From positions 62,001-126,000 of the forward strand of contig NZ_JAFFSX010000016.1 of NCBI RefSeq assembly GCF_017948485.1: a stretch of DNA of 64,000 nt. Direction: 5' to 3'. The position numbers and the translations under genes were made by a program. This document shows positions 53,720-61,840 of the stretch, one piece after another. Below the pieces are notes generated by a model. It saw only the letters and a program-made list of their open reading frames with translations. It had not been told where the DNA came from and made no database searches. The stretch's first letter is position 1, and each line of letters opens with the position of its first letter. Source of the DNA: Streptomyces sp. GESEQ-35. GTDB lineage: Bacteria > Actinomycetota > Actinomycetes > Streptomycetales > Streptomycetaceae.

Positions 53720-54625
53720 CTACGCCGACGTCGGCACCCAGTCCGGCAGCGCTTCCGTCCGCTCCACCCAGGCGCTGGGCGGCGTCCCCGCCTTCCCTGA
53801 GGCGATCACCCCGCCCACGATGGCGCAGGTCGTGTCCACGTCTCCGCCGACCTGGGCGGTGGTCCAGAACGCTTCTTCGAAGTCGCCGAGGGCACGCGCT
53901 GCCGACCAGAGCGCGAAAGGCACGGTGTCGTGGGCCGTCGTACGCCGCCCACACCCCAGCACCGCCGCGACCGTGCCCGCGTCGGCGTAGTCGAGCATGT
54001 CGCGGGCGCGCCGCAGGCCCGCTCCGACGGCGCTCTTGGGAACGAGCGCGATGACGCCGTCGAGGAGCGCCTGGGCACTGGGCGGGCCGCCCGGGGCCGC
54101 GGCCATCGAGGCGGCAGCGGCGACGGCCATGGCACCGACCACGGCCTCGCGGTGCTGGTGCGTGGGGTACGCCGAGATTTCGGCCTGGTGGGTCGCCTGT
54201 TCCGGATCGTCCGCGTACCAGGCGCCCAGGGGAGCGATCCGCATCGCGGCGCCGTTGCCCCAGGACCCCTGCCCCTTGAAGAGCGCGGAGGAGAGCTCAC
54301 GCCAGTCGCCGCCTTCACGGACCAGCCGCAGCAGACGGTTGACCGCCGGGCCGTAGCCGCGGTCGAAGTCGTGGTGCTCGGCGAAGGAGTGGGCCAGGGC
54401 GTCCTGGTCGATGCGATGGTGGGCGGCCAGGACGGCCACGACGGAGCAGGCCATCTCGGTGTCGTCCGTCCACTGCCAGGGAGCCGGCGGCAGCTCACGG
54501 CTGTGCAGCAGCGGGTAGTTCACCGGCACGAAGAACTGCGAGCCCAGCGCGTCCCCCACCGCGAGTCCACGCAGGCTGGCCAGGGCGCGGTCCAGGCGCC
54601 GGTCGGGAGAGGAATCAGCGGTCAT
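53720..54625 (-). CDS. ADP-ribosylglycohydrolase family protein
   Basis: This is a 301-residue all-helical hydrolase of the DraG/ARH family. Metal-binding strings are WTDDTEMA (about residue 51-58) and GGDVDTTCAIVGG near the C terminus, plus GLAVGDALGSQF at the N terminus. These enzymes remove ADP-ribose from proteins or small molecules. No ADP-ribosyltransferase is adjacent. The stop is about 270 bp from the MFS gene on the other strand. Confidence 0.88.
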   Translation of the reverse strand: MTADSSPDRRLDRALASLRGLAVGDALGSQFFVPVNYPLLHSRELPPAPWQWTDDTEMACSVVAVLAAHHRIDQDALAHSFAEHHDFDRGYGPAVNRLLRLVREGGDWRELSSALFKGQGSWGNGAAMRIAPLGAWYADDPEQATHQAEISAYPTHQHREAVVGAMAVAAAASMAAAPGGPPSAQALLDGVIALVPKSAVGAGLRRARDMLDYADAGTVAAVLGCGRRTTAHDTVPFALWSAARALGDFEEAFWTTAQVGGDVDTTCAIVGGVIASGKAGTPPSAWVERTEALPDWVPTSA

Positions 54626-54637
54626 TGCTCTGCCACT

Positions 54638-55297
54638 CTATCCGGTGATCCCGTACGGCTCCGGATCTCGCCATTGATCGAACGGCCGGTCAAGCGAGTA
54701 CTTGCCGTCGTCTCCGAGAACGAGCATCCGCATCTCCGCGTTCCCCGGGTTCGACAGCGACTCGAATTCCGCGACCGTCCAGTGGAACCAGCGCATGCAG
54801 AACAACCGCATAGCCAGGCCATGGGTCACCAGCAACACGTTCGGCGGATGGTCGGGGGCCTCGAAGCTTCGGTACAGGCTCTCCAGGAAGCCGCCGACCC
54901 GGTCGTACACATCGGCCCCGGACTCGCCCTGGGCGAAGCGGTAGAAGAAGTGGCCGTACGCGTCCCGGTAGGCCTTCTGGAGTCGTACGTCGTCCCCGTC
55001 CTGCCAGTTGCCCCAGTCCTGTTCGCGCAGCCGGGGTTCCTCGCGCACGCGGACGAGCTCGGGGTCCAGGTGGAAGGCGCGGAATGTCTCGTGCGTACGG
55101 CGGTACGGGGAGACGTACACGCTGACACGCTCGCGGCCGACCACCTCGCGCAGCCGCTTGCCCGTCTCCTCGGCCTGCCGCCAGCCCCGCTCTGTCAGTG
55201 CCAGTGCATGGTCGGGCTCGCGCTCGTACACGGTGTCATCAACATTGCCGGTTGACTCACCATGCCGGACAAGGAAGATGCGCCGTGGTCGTGCCAT
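54638..55297 (-). CDS. Histidine phosphatase (phosphoglycerate mutase-like) protein
   Basis: This is a 219-residue protein. The catalytic histidine lies in FLVRHGEST (about residue 12). The second-half motifs include VYVSPYRRTHETFRAF and VLLVTHGLAMRLF, with the distal His in THG. Broad-specificity phosphatases or mutases share this fold; the substrate is not clear. Only 12 nt separate its stop from the ADP-ribosylglycohydrolase start, so the two are probably co-transcribed. Confidence 0.88.
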   Translation of the reverse strand: MARPRRIFLVRHGESTGNVDDTVYEREPDHALALTERGWRQAEETGKRLREVVGRERVSVYVSPYRRTHETFRAFHLDPELVRVREEPRLREQDWGNWQDGDDVRLQKAYRDAYGHFFYRFAQGESGADVYDRVGGFLESLYRSFEAPDHPPNVLLVTHGLAMRLFCMRWFHWTVAEFESLSNPGNAEMRMLVLGDDGKYSLDRPFDQWRDPEPYGITG

Positions 55298-55415
55298 GCC
55301 AAAACCCTAGATCGAGTGACGGCTGATCGAGCACTCGTACGGGCTCCATACGGCGTAGGTCACACAGTTCTTGCACCACTGGCCACACTGGACACACGAG
55401 TAACGCGTCCGGAAA

Positions 55416-56021
55416 TCAAACTATCCAGGCCGGTTCCAGCGCCACGATGTCGCCTCTGAGGACCGCGATGTCCGCCTCGGTCTGGGCGCGCAGGGCAAGC
55501 CGCTCCACGCGCTCGGTGCGGTATTTGCCGTGTTCGGCGGCCGACTGCCACATCGACAGCACCAGGAACTCACTGCCGGGTGCCTCGCCGAACAGCCCGC
55601 GGATCATGCCGGGCGAGCCGGCCATCGCGGGGTTCCACACCTTCTCCTGCATCAGCATGAAGTGCTCTGCACGGTCCTCATGGACGCGGCAGTGGGCGAC
55701 CCGGACCAGATCGGCGTCCGTGAAACGCGGCTCGAAGCCCGTCTTCACATCGAAGCGGTAGTCGAACAGCCTGACCTGGGCGTCCTTGAAAGTGCCAGAC
55801 TGTGCCGCCGCAAGCCGGTCATGGGAACGGGCCATGAAGGAGTCGTAGAAGGCGCGGCTCTCCCAGAAGGCGAAGATGTGCGCGACGGATTGCCGCCCCC
55901 GGCTCCAGCCTCCGCCCTGTCCTCGAAACCCCGGCTCTCCCAGAAGCCCCGCCCACTTTCGCTGCCCCCGCTCGAAGCCGCGGCGGTCCACCACGGTGCA
56001 GCGAATCCACTTGACCAGCAC
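55416..56021 (-). CDS. DUF4937 / YdbC-like protein
   Basis: This is a 201-residue cytoplasmic protein of antibiotic-biosynthesis-monooxygenase-like (dimeric alpha-beta barrel) type. The strings KWIRCTVVDR, AHIFAFWESRAFYDSFM and FLVLSMWQSAAEHGKYR suggest two repeated half-domains. DUF4937 is the family I recall; function unknown. The GTG start (56021) gives a natural beginning, VLVKWIRC; the frame continues upstream but the sequence there is unlike protein. Divergent from the TerD gene. Confidence 0.72.
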   Translation of the reverse strand: MLVKWIRCTVVDRRGFERGQRKWAGLLGEPGFRGQGGGWSRGRQSVAHIFAFWESRAFYDSFMARSHDRLAAAQSGTFKDAQVRLFDYRFDVKTGFEPRFTDADLVRVAHCRVHEDRAEHFMLMQEKVWNPAMAGSPGMIRGLFGEAPGSEFLVLSMWQSAAEHGKYRTERVERLALRAQTEADIAVLRGDIVALEPAWIV

Positions 56022-56170
56022 CGCGCCATCGTAAGGCCACGGAGCGTGGCCTCGGTCACGCTCGCGCGGACCGTATCCGCGCACATGCCCACGTGCGCGT
56101 GGCACGATGGACAACCAACTCTGGCTGTCGAGCAGTTGGGGCATGGCTCACACAGGGAAGGGGACGTCTG

Positions 56171-56704
56171 GTGAACGGGCTCAGCAAGGGGATTCGGAAG
56201 GCCGAGGTCGCACTGAAGTGGGACCCGAGTCCGGTGGGGCAACCGCCCACCGACCTGGACATCGTGGCCGCGACCTACTTGGCGAGCGATCCGTACGGCG
56301 ATCCCGCCTTTCTGGTGCACTTCGACAGCCGCTCGCCCGACGGCACCATCACACTCAACCGGGACAGCAAGGACGGCAAGGGCTTCGGCTGGGACGAGGT
56401 CATGACCGTGGAGCTCGACCGGCTCAACGGCCAATACGCGCGCGTGGTGCTCGGCATCATCATCCAGCAGCGTCCGGCACACCGGACCTTCGTCAGCGTG
56501 CTCAACCCGGCCCTGCGCATCCGCGAGGGCTACACCGTCCTGGCCGAGGACAACTTCGGCGATGTCCTGGGGGCGACGGCGGCGACGGTCGGCCAGTTCG
56601 TGCGCGAGTCGGCGGGCACGTGGGACTTCCACGCCGGGGTGCACGGCTTCGAGGACGATCCCGCGACCTTCACCAGGGTCATGGGCAAGACGCACAAGCC
56701 CTGA
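56171..56704 (+). CDS. TerD family calcium-binding stress protein
   Basis: This is a 177-residue TerD-like protein. The characteristic run includes KAEVALKWDP, DLDIVAATYLA, HFDSRSPDGTITL and KGFGWDEVMTVELDRL, where acidic residues bind calcium. TerD domains occur in tellurite-resistance and general stress clusters; here the gene is alone. GTG 56171 has AAGGGGAC upstream. A strong hairpin follows it. Confidence 0.88.
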   Translation: MNGLSKGIRKAEVALKWDPSPVGQPPTDLDIVAATYLASDPYGDPAFLVHFDSRSPDGTITLNRDSKDGKGFGWDEVMTVELDRLNGQYARVVLGIIIQQRPAHRTFVSVLNPALRIREGYTVLAEDNFGDVLGATAATVGQFVRESAGTWDFHAGVHGFEDDPATFTRVMGKTHKP

Positions 56705-56710
56705 ACGACA

Positions 56711-56743
56711 CTGAGGGCGCCGACACGTGGTCGGCGCCCTCAG
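56711..56743. terminator. Shared hairpin between the TerD gene and nrdJ
   Basis: A perfect 13-bp stem (56711-56723 with 56731-56743, 7-nt loop) lies between the convergent stops at 56704 and 56769, serving both. Confidence 0.85.
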
Positions 56744-56768
56744 TTGCAGGGACTAACTGTCAGCCGGG

Positions 56769-59663
56769 TCAGCTGCAACCGCTGGTCGAGCCGCAGCCCT
56801 CGCAGATGTAGCAGGAGCCGGCCCGCTGCATCTTCGTACCGCAGGAGAAGCACAACGGGGCGTCGGCCTGGATGCCCAGCTGCATCTCCACCAGCTCGGC
56901 GCTGGTGTGGGCCTGCTGCGGGGCAGGCTTGGCCGCCTCGATGACGGCCTTCGGCGTGGCGACGGCCTTCAGCTCCTGGGCGCGCGGCGCCGACTGGGCC
57001 AGGCCCTCGACGTCGACATCGTCGTCGGACGACTCGTACGAACCGGTCTCCAGGTGACGCTGACGCTCCTCGGCGGAGTGGATGCCGAGCGCGGAGCGCG
57101 TCTCGAAGGGCAGGAAGTCCAGCGCCAGACGGCGGAAGATGTAGTCGACGATCGACTGGGCCATCCGCACGTCCGGGTCGTCCGTCATACCGGCCGGCTC
57201 GAAGCGCATGTTCGTGAACTTCGAGACGTACGTCTCCAGCGGCACGCCGTACTGCAGACCCACCGAGACGGCGATCGAGAAGGCGTCCATCATGCCCGCG
57301 AGGGTGGAACCCTGCTTGGACATCTTCAGGAAGACCTCACCGAGACCGTCGTCCGGGTAGGAATTGGCGGTCATGTAACCCTCGGCGCCGCCGACGGTGA
57401 AGGAGGTCGTGATGCCGGGACGGCCCTTCGGGAGGCGCTTGCGGACGGGGCGGTACTCGACCACCTTCTCGACCGCGGTACGGATCGTTTCCTCGGCCTT
57501 GGCGGTGACCTCGGCCTTCTCCTTGTCCTTGGTCTTCGCGGAGAGGGGCTGGCCGACCTTGCAGTTGTCACGGTAGATCGCGAGCGCCTTGACGCCCATC
57601 TTCCACGCCTCGAAGTAGACCTCTTCGACGTCCTCGACGGTCGCCGTCTCCGGCAGGTTGACCGTCTTGGAGAGCGCGCCGGAGATCCACGGCTGGATCG
57701 CGGCCATCATGCGGACGTGGCCCATCGCGGAGATGGAGCGCTCGCCCATGGCGCAGTCGAAGACCTCGTAGTGCTCGTGCTTGAGGCCTGGGGCGTCGAC
57801 GACATTGCCGTGATCGGCGATGTGGGCGACGATCGCCTCGATCTGCTCCTCCTGGTAGCCCAGGCGGCGCAGGGCCTGCGGGACGGTGCCGTTGACAATC
57901 TGCATCGAGCCGCCGCCGACCAGCTTCTTGAACTTGACCAGCGCGAGGTCGGGCTCGAGACCGGTGGTGTCGCAGGACATCGCGAGACCGATGGTGCCGG
58001 TCGGGGCGATGACCGAGGCCTGAGCGTTGCGGAATCCGTTCTTCTCGCCGAGGCGCAGGACGTCCTGCCAGGCCTCTGTCGCGGCGGCCCAGACCGGCGA
58101 GTCCAGGTCGTCCACGCGGACCGCCACGGCGTTGGCGTCGGAGTGCTGCTTCATGACGCGTTGGTGCGGCTGCGCGTTGCGGGCGTAGCCGTCGTACGGG
58201 CCGACGACCGCGGCGAGTTCCGCGGAGCGCTTGTACGAGGTGCCGGTCATCAGCGAGGTGATGGCGCCGGCGAGGGAGCGGCCGCCGTCGGAGTCGTACG
58301 CGTGGCCGGTCGCCATCAGGAGGGCGCCGAGGTTGGCGTAGCCGATGCCCAACTGGCGGAAGGCGCGGGTGTTCTCGCCGATCTTCTGCGTCGGGAAGTC
58401 CGCGAAGCAGATGGAGATGTCCATCGCGGTGATGACCAGCTCGACGACCTGCGAGAAGCGCTCGACCTCGAAGGACTGGTGGCCCAGGCCGTCGTCCTTC
58501 AGGAACTTCATCAGGTTCAGCGAGGCGAGGTTGCAGGACGTGTTGTCCAGGTGCATGTACTCACTGCACGGGTTCGAGCCGTTGATGCGGCCGGACTCCG
58601 GGCACGTGTGCCAGGCGTTGATGGTGTCGTCGTACTGGATGCCGGGGTCGGCACAGGCCCAGGCCGCCTCGGCCATCTTGCGGAAGAGCTCCTTGGCGTC
58701 GACCTCCTCGATGACCTCGCCGGTCATGCGGGCGCGCAGGCCGAACTTGTCGCCGTTCTCCACGGCCTTCATGAACTCGTCGTTCACGCGGACCGAGTTG
58801 TTGGCGTTCTGGTACTGGACGGACGTGATGTCGTCGCCGCCCAGGTCCATGTCGAAGCCCGCGTCCCGCAGCGCGCGGATCTTCTCCTCTTCCTTCACCT
58901 TGGTCTCGATGAAGCCCTCGATGTCGGGGTGGTCGACGTCGAGGATGACCATCTTGGCCGCGCGGCGGGTGGCGCCACCCGACTTGATCGTTCCTGCGGA
59001 GGCGTCGGCACCGCGCATGAAGGAGACGGGACCCGAGGCGTTGCCGCCCGAGGAGAGGAGTTCCTTGGAGGAACGGATACGGGAGAGGTTCAGGCCGGCG
59101 CCCGAGCCGCCCTTGAAGATCATGCCCTCTTCCTTGTACCAGTCGAGGATCGACTCCATGGAGTCGTCGACGGCCAGGATGAAGCAGGCGGAGACCTGCT
59201 GGGGCTGGGGCGTACCGACGTTGAACCACACCGGGCTGTTGAAGCTGAAGATCTGGTGCAGGAGGGCGTAGGCCAGCTCGTGCTCGAAGATCTCGGCGTC
59301 GGCGGGCGAGGCGAAGTACTTGTTGTCCTCGCCGGCCTTCCGGTACGTCTTCACGATGCGGTCGATGAGCTGCTTGAGGCTCACCTCTCGCTGCGGGGTG
59401 CCCACAGCGCCGCGGAAGTACTTGCTGGTGACGATGTTGACCGCGTTCACCGACCAGAAGTCGGGGAACTCGACGCCACGCTGCTCGAAGTTGACCGAGC
59501 CGTCGCGCCAATTGGTCATGACGACGTCACGGCGCTCCCAGGCCACCTCGTCGTACGGGTGTACGCCGGGGGTCGTGTGGATACGCTCGATACGCAGGCC
59601 CTTGGTCGCCTTGGTTCCCTTGGCTCGGGAACCTCGTGCCGGACCGCTCGCCGTCTCTGTCAT
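56769..59663 (-). CDS. nrdJ: Vitamin B12-dependent (class II) ribonucleotide reductase
   Basis: This is a 964-residue class II enzyme that reduces ribonucleotides using adenosylcobalamin, independent of oxygen. Features include FNSPVWFNVGTPQPQQVSACF, GSGAGLNLSRIRSSKE, NPCSEYMHLDNTSCNLASLNLMKF with catalytic cysteines, and PTGTIGLAMSCDTTGLEP. The C-terminal zinc ribbon (CFSCGTKM...CYICEGCGSTSGC) is typical of NrdJ. It is encoded downstream of nrdR with a 165-bp gap, forming the known nrdRJ pair. I see no B12 riboswitch in the gap. Confidence 0.96.
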   Translation of the reverse strand: MTETASGPARGSRAKGTKATKGLRIERIHTTPGVHPYDEVAWERRDVVMTNWRDGSVNFEQRGVEFPDFWSVNAVNIVTSKYFRGAVGTPQREVSLKQLIDRIVKTYRKAGEDNKYFASPADAEIFEHELAYALLHQIFSFNSPVWFNVGTPQPQQVSACFILAVDDSMESILDWYKEEGMIFKGGSGAGLNLSRIRSSKELLSSGGNASGPVSFMRGADASAGTIKSGGATRRAAKMVILDVDHPDIEGFIETKVKEEEKIRALRDAGFDMDLGGDDITSVQYQNANNSVRVNDEFMKAVENGDKFGLRARMTGEVIEEVDAKELFRKMAEAAWACADPGIQYDDTINAWHTCPESGRINGSNPCSEYMHLDNTSCNLASLNLMKFLKDDGLGHQSFEVERFSQVVELVITAMDISICFADFPTQKIGENTRAFRQLGIGYANLGALLMATGHAYDSDGGRSLAGAITSLMTGTSYKRSAELAAVVGPYDGYARNAQPHQRVMKQHSDANAVAVRVDDLDSPVWAAATEAWQDVLRLGEKNGFRNAQASVIAPTGTIGLAMSCDTTGLEPDLALVKFKKLVGGGSMQIVNGTVPQALRRLGYQEEQIEAIVAHIADHGNVVDAPGLKHEHYEVFDCAMGERSISAMGHVRMMAAIQPWISGALSKTVNLPETATVEDVEEVYFEAWKMGVKALAIYRDNCKVGQPLSAKTKDKEKAEVTAKAEETIRTAVEKVVEYRPVRKRLPKGRPGITTSFTVGGAEGYMTANSYPDDGLGEVFLKMSKQGSTLAGMMDAFSIAVSVGLQYGVPLETYVSKFTNMRFEPAGMTDDPDVRMAQSIVDYIFRRLALDFLPFETRSALGIHSAEERQRHLETGSYESSDDDVDVEGLAQSAPRAQELKAVATPKAVIEAAKPAPQQAHTSAELVEMQLGIQADAPLCFSCGTKMQRAGSCYICEGCGSTSGCS

Positions 59664-59828
59664 GCCGCCTCCCTGTACGGGCTAAAACGCCCTGAAGTGC
59701 CACGATGTTCCCGTGACACGGTGTTCTGTCTGGTGCTGCGGGCACCTCTCGCTGCCGCCCGCAACAGGTCTTCGCTCGCCGCCGACCGGCCGGGCCCGGA
59801 GCCCTGAGGCCCGGGTCCGGCCCGCCTG

Positions 59829-60380
59829 TCAGTCGGCGGCGTTGGCGGGCACGGGGACCTGAGTGGTCCCTCCGGGCCCGCGATCGTCTTCCTGGCTCCC
59901 CGCGCGCACGTCTTCGTCGTCGGCGCCGGGACGTCGCGTCTCATCCCTGAGTTCCGCGATGGCGGCCTCGAAGTCCTCCAGCGAGTCGAACGCCCGGTAG
60001 ACGGAGGCGAATCGCAGATAGGCGACGAGGTCGAGCTCCTGCAACGGGCCGAGTATGGCCAGCCCCACGTCATGGGTGGTCAACTCGGCGCTTCCGGTGG
60101 CCCGCACCGCCTCCTCGACCCGTTGGCCGAGCTGGGCGAGCGCGTCCTCGGTGACAGGTCGCCCCTGGCATGCCTTGCGCACGCCGTTGATGACCTTGGT
60201 ACGACTGAAAGGCTCGGTGACTCCGGACCGCTTGACCACCATGAGCGAGCACGTCTCCACGGTCGTGAAACGACGGGAGCAGTCCGGACACTGGCGGCGC
60301 CTGCGGATCGACGTGCCGTCGTCGGTCGTACGACTGTCGACGACGCGGCTGTCGGGGTGCCTGCAGAAGGGACAGTGCAT
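59829..60380 (-). CDS. nrdR: NrdR transcriptional repressor
   Basis: This is a 183-residue repressor of ribonucleotide reductase genes. The N-terminal zinc ribbon has Cys3, Cys6, Cys31 and Cys34; the ATP-cone (about 46-136, SLMVVKRSGVTEPFSRTKVINGVRKACQ in pieces) senses ATP/dATP. The C-terminal 40 residues are a variable acidic and Gly/Pro-rich tail. It is transcribed with nrdJ. It should bind sites upstream of itself and of other nrd operons elsewhere. Confidence 0.95.
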   Translation of the reverse strand: MHCPFCRHPDSRVVDSRTTDDGTSIRRRRQCPDCSRRFTTVETCSLMVVKRSGVTEPFSRTKVINGVRKACQGRPVTEDALAQLGQRVEEAVRATGSAELTTHDVGLAILGPLQELDLVAYLRFASVYRAFDSLEDFEAAIAELRDETRRPGADDEDVRAGSQEDDRGPGGTTQVPVPANAAD

Positions 60381-60518
60381 GAACTCCCAACCCTCCTCAC
60401 AGCAGACTCAATAGCCTCGAAAGGCCACTTGGGCCCCTCGAAGCAGCCCCCAGCATAGGCGATGATCGAGGGCCCGAAGACCCGGGGGACCACAACTTCT
60501 GGGCTGCTGCTGCAATCC

Positions 60519-60555
60519 AACCACTACATGTGGGGATTGGCTCATACATGCAAGC
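60519..60555 (-). promoter_or_regulatory. Candidate paired NrdR sites upstream of nrdR
   Basis: CCACTACATGTGG (60521-60533) is a partial palindrome, and a second TACATG block starts at 60545, 20 bp further. Tandem NrdR boxes are expected here, but the published boxes are usually about 31 bp apart and the match to the consensus is loose. Confidence 0.35.
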
Positions 60556-60871
60556 CACTCGCGCGTGTCGCGCCCGTACTGGCACATGCCATACGGCAGC
60601 GCCGCCACTTCGGCGCGCGCGGATGCACAGCCGTACCGCTGCGACACATGCGGGGATACCGTGGGCACCGCAGGGAGAGGTCGTGCGACTCCCGCACAGA
60701 TGAGGGTCGGTTCCGGGTTGACGGGATGCCTGATGGCAGACTGGCGCAACAACCCACAAGGTCGTCACCCCGGCGGTGAAGAGTACAACAATGGGCCCTT
60801 TTGTCCGCCAGGTGCCGCGTTAGCCATACACCCAGACACATGATCGCGGAAGGCGCTCCGCGATTTTTCAC

Positions 60872-60887
60872 TCGAACGTGTGTTTGG
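60872..60887 (+). promoter_or_regulatory. LexA (SOS) box upstream of lexA
   Basis: TCGAAC-GTGT-GTTTGG matches the actinobacterial SOS box TCGAAC-N4-GTTCGA with two mismatches in the second half, about 60 nt before the lexA start. It implies autorepression. Confidence 0.75.
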
Positions 60888-60946
60888 CGCAACCTTTCGA
60901 AAGCAACTACCGTTGTCCAGCAGGGAGACCATCGAGAGGGGCCGAC

Positions 60947-61726
60947 GTGACCACCACCGCAGACAGTGCCACCATCACTGCCCAGGACCGCTCCCAGGGC
61001 CGACTCGAGCCGGTGCATGCGATGAACGAAGCCACGAATCCCGAGGGGCACAAGCGGTCCCTGCCGGGCCGACCTCCAGGCATCCGGGCTGACAGCTCGG
61101 GCCTCACAGACCGGCAGCGCCGCGTCATCGAGGTCATCAGGGACTCCGTGCAGCGGCGCGGCTACCCGCCGTCGATGCGCGAGATCGGCCAGGCCGTCGG
61201 CCTTTCCAGCACCTCCTCGGTCGCACATCAGCTGATGGCACTGGAGCGCAAGGGCTTCCTGCGCCGCGACCCGCACCGCCCGCGCGCGTACGAGGTCCGC
61301 GGCTCCGACCAGGCCGCCTCCGTACAGCCCACGGACACCGCGGGCAAGCCGGCCGCGTCGTATGTCCCACTGGTCGGCCGCATCGCCGCCGGTGGCCCGA
61401 TCCTGGCAGAGGAGTCGGTCGAGGACGTCTTCCCCCTCCCCCGCCAGCTGGTCGGCGACGGTGAGCTGTTCGTGCTGAAGGTCGTCGGCGACTCGATGAT
61501 CGAGGCCGCGATCTGCGACGGCGACTGGGTCACGGTCCGCCGCCAGCCCGTCGCCGAGAACGGCGACATCGTGGCCGCGATGCTTGACGGCGAAGCCACC
61601 GTCAAGCGCTTCAAGCGCGAGGACGGCCACGTCTGGCTCCTCCCGCACAACTCGGCGTACGAGCCGATCCCGGGCGACGACGCCACCATCCTCGGCAAGG
61701 TGGTGGCTGTGCTGCGGCGCGTGTGA
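60947..61726 (+). CDS. lexA: LexA repressor of the SOS response
   Basis: This is a 259-residue LexA. The N-terminal winged HTH (about 53-115, PPSMREIGQAVGLSSTSSVAHQL) is followed by the autoproteolysis domain with the cleavage site Ala148-Gly149 (GRIAAG), Ser183 in GDSM and Lys220 in TVKRF. GTG 60947 was chosen for the GAGAGGGG site upstream; an extra frame upstream crosses the SOS box. The N-terminal about 50 residues are a non-conserved extension. Downstream hairpins separate it from the convergent helicase gene. Confidence 0.95.
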   Translation: MTTTADSATITAQDRSQGRLEPVHAMNEATNPEGHKRSLPGRPPGIRADSSGLTDRQRRVIEVIRDSVQRRGYPPSMREIGQAVGLSSTSSVAHQLMALERKGFLRRDPHRPRAYEVRGSDQAASVQPTDTAGKPAASYVPLVGRIAAGGPILAEESVEDVFPLPRQLVGDGELFVLKVVGDSMIEAAICDGDWVTVRRQPVAENGDIVAAMLDGEATVKRFKREDGHVWLLPHNSAYEPIPGDDATILGKVVAVLRRV

Positions 61727-61765
61727 CGGCTGCGGCGGGCGGGCCGACAAGCCCGCCCCCTGACC

Positions 61766-61837
61766 GGGCCCCGGAACCCCTGCGCCGGTTCCGGGGCCCT
61801 GTGCTGTCCGGCTCCACCCCTGATGGGGCGGAGCCGG
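61766..61837. terminator. Two hairpins between lexA and the DinG-type helicase
   Basis: A perfect 13-bp stem (61766-61778 with 61787-61799, 8-nt loop) is followed by a second stem (61808-61820 with 61825-61837, loop TGAT, one mismatch). They separate two convergent genes. Confidence 0.85.
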
Positions 61838-61840
61838 TTC

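Larger units (their letters stand above)
60381..60946. other. Divergent control region between nrdR and lexA
   Basis: This 566-bp region has no gene I can support; several short frames on both strands are shadows. It includes two possible NrdR sites near 60520-60555, the LexA box at 60872-60887 and the lexA ribosome-binding site GAGAGGGG just before 60947. Confidence 0.5.

Noticed and set aside
56907..59807. Long rightward open frame opposite nrdJ
   Set aside because: Antisense shadow; the nrdJ reading frame is unambiguous.
59664..59828. Vitamin B12 riboswitch before nrdJ
   Set aside because: The 165-bp gap between nrdR and nrdJ shows no B12-box sequence and is too short for the full element.
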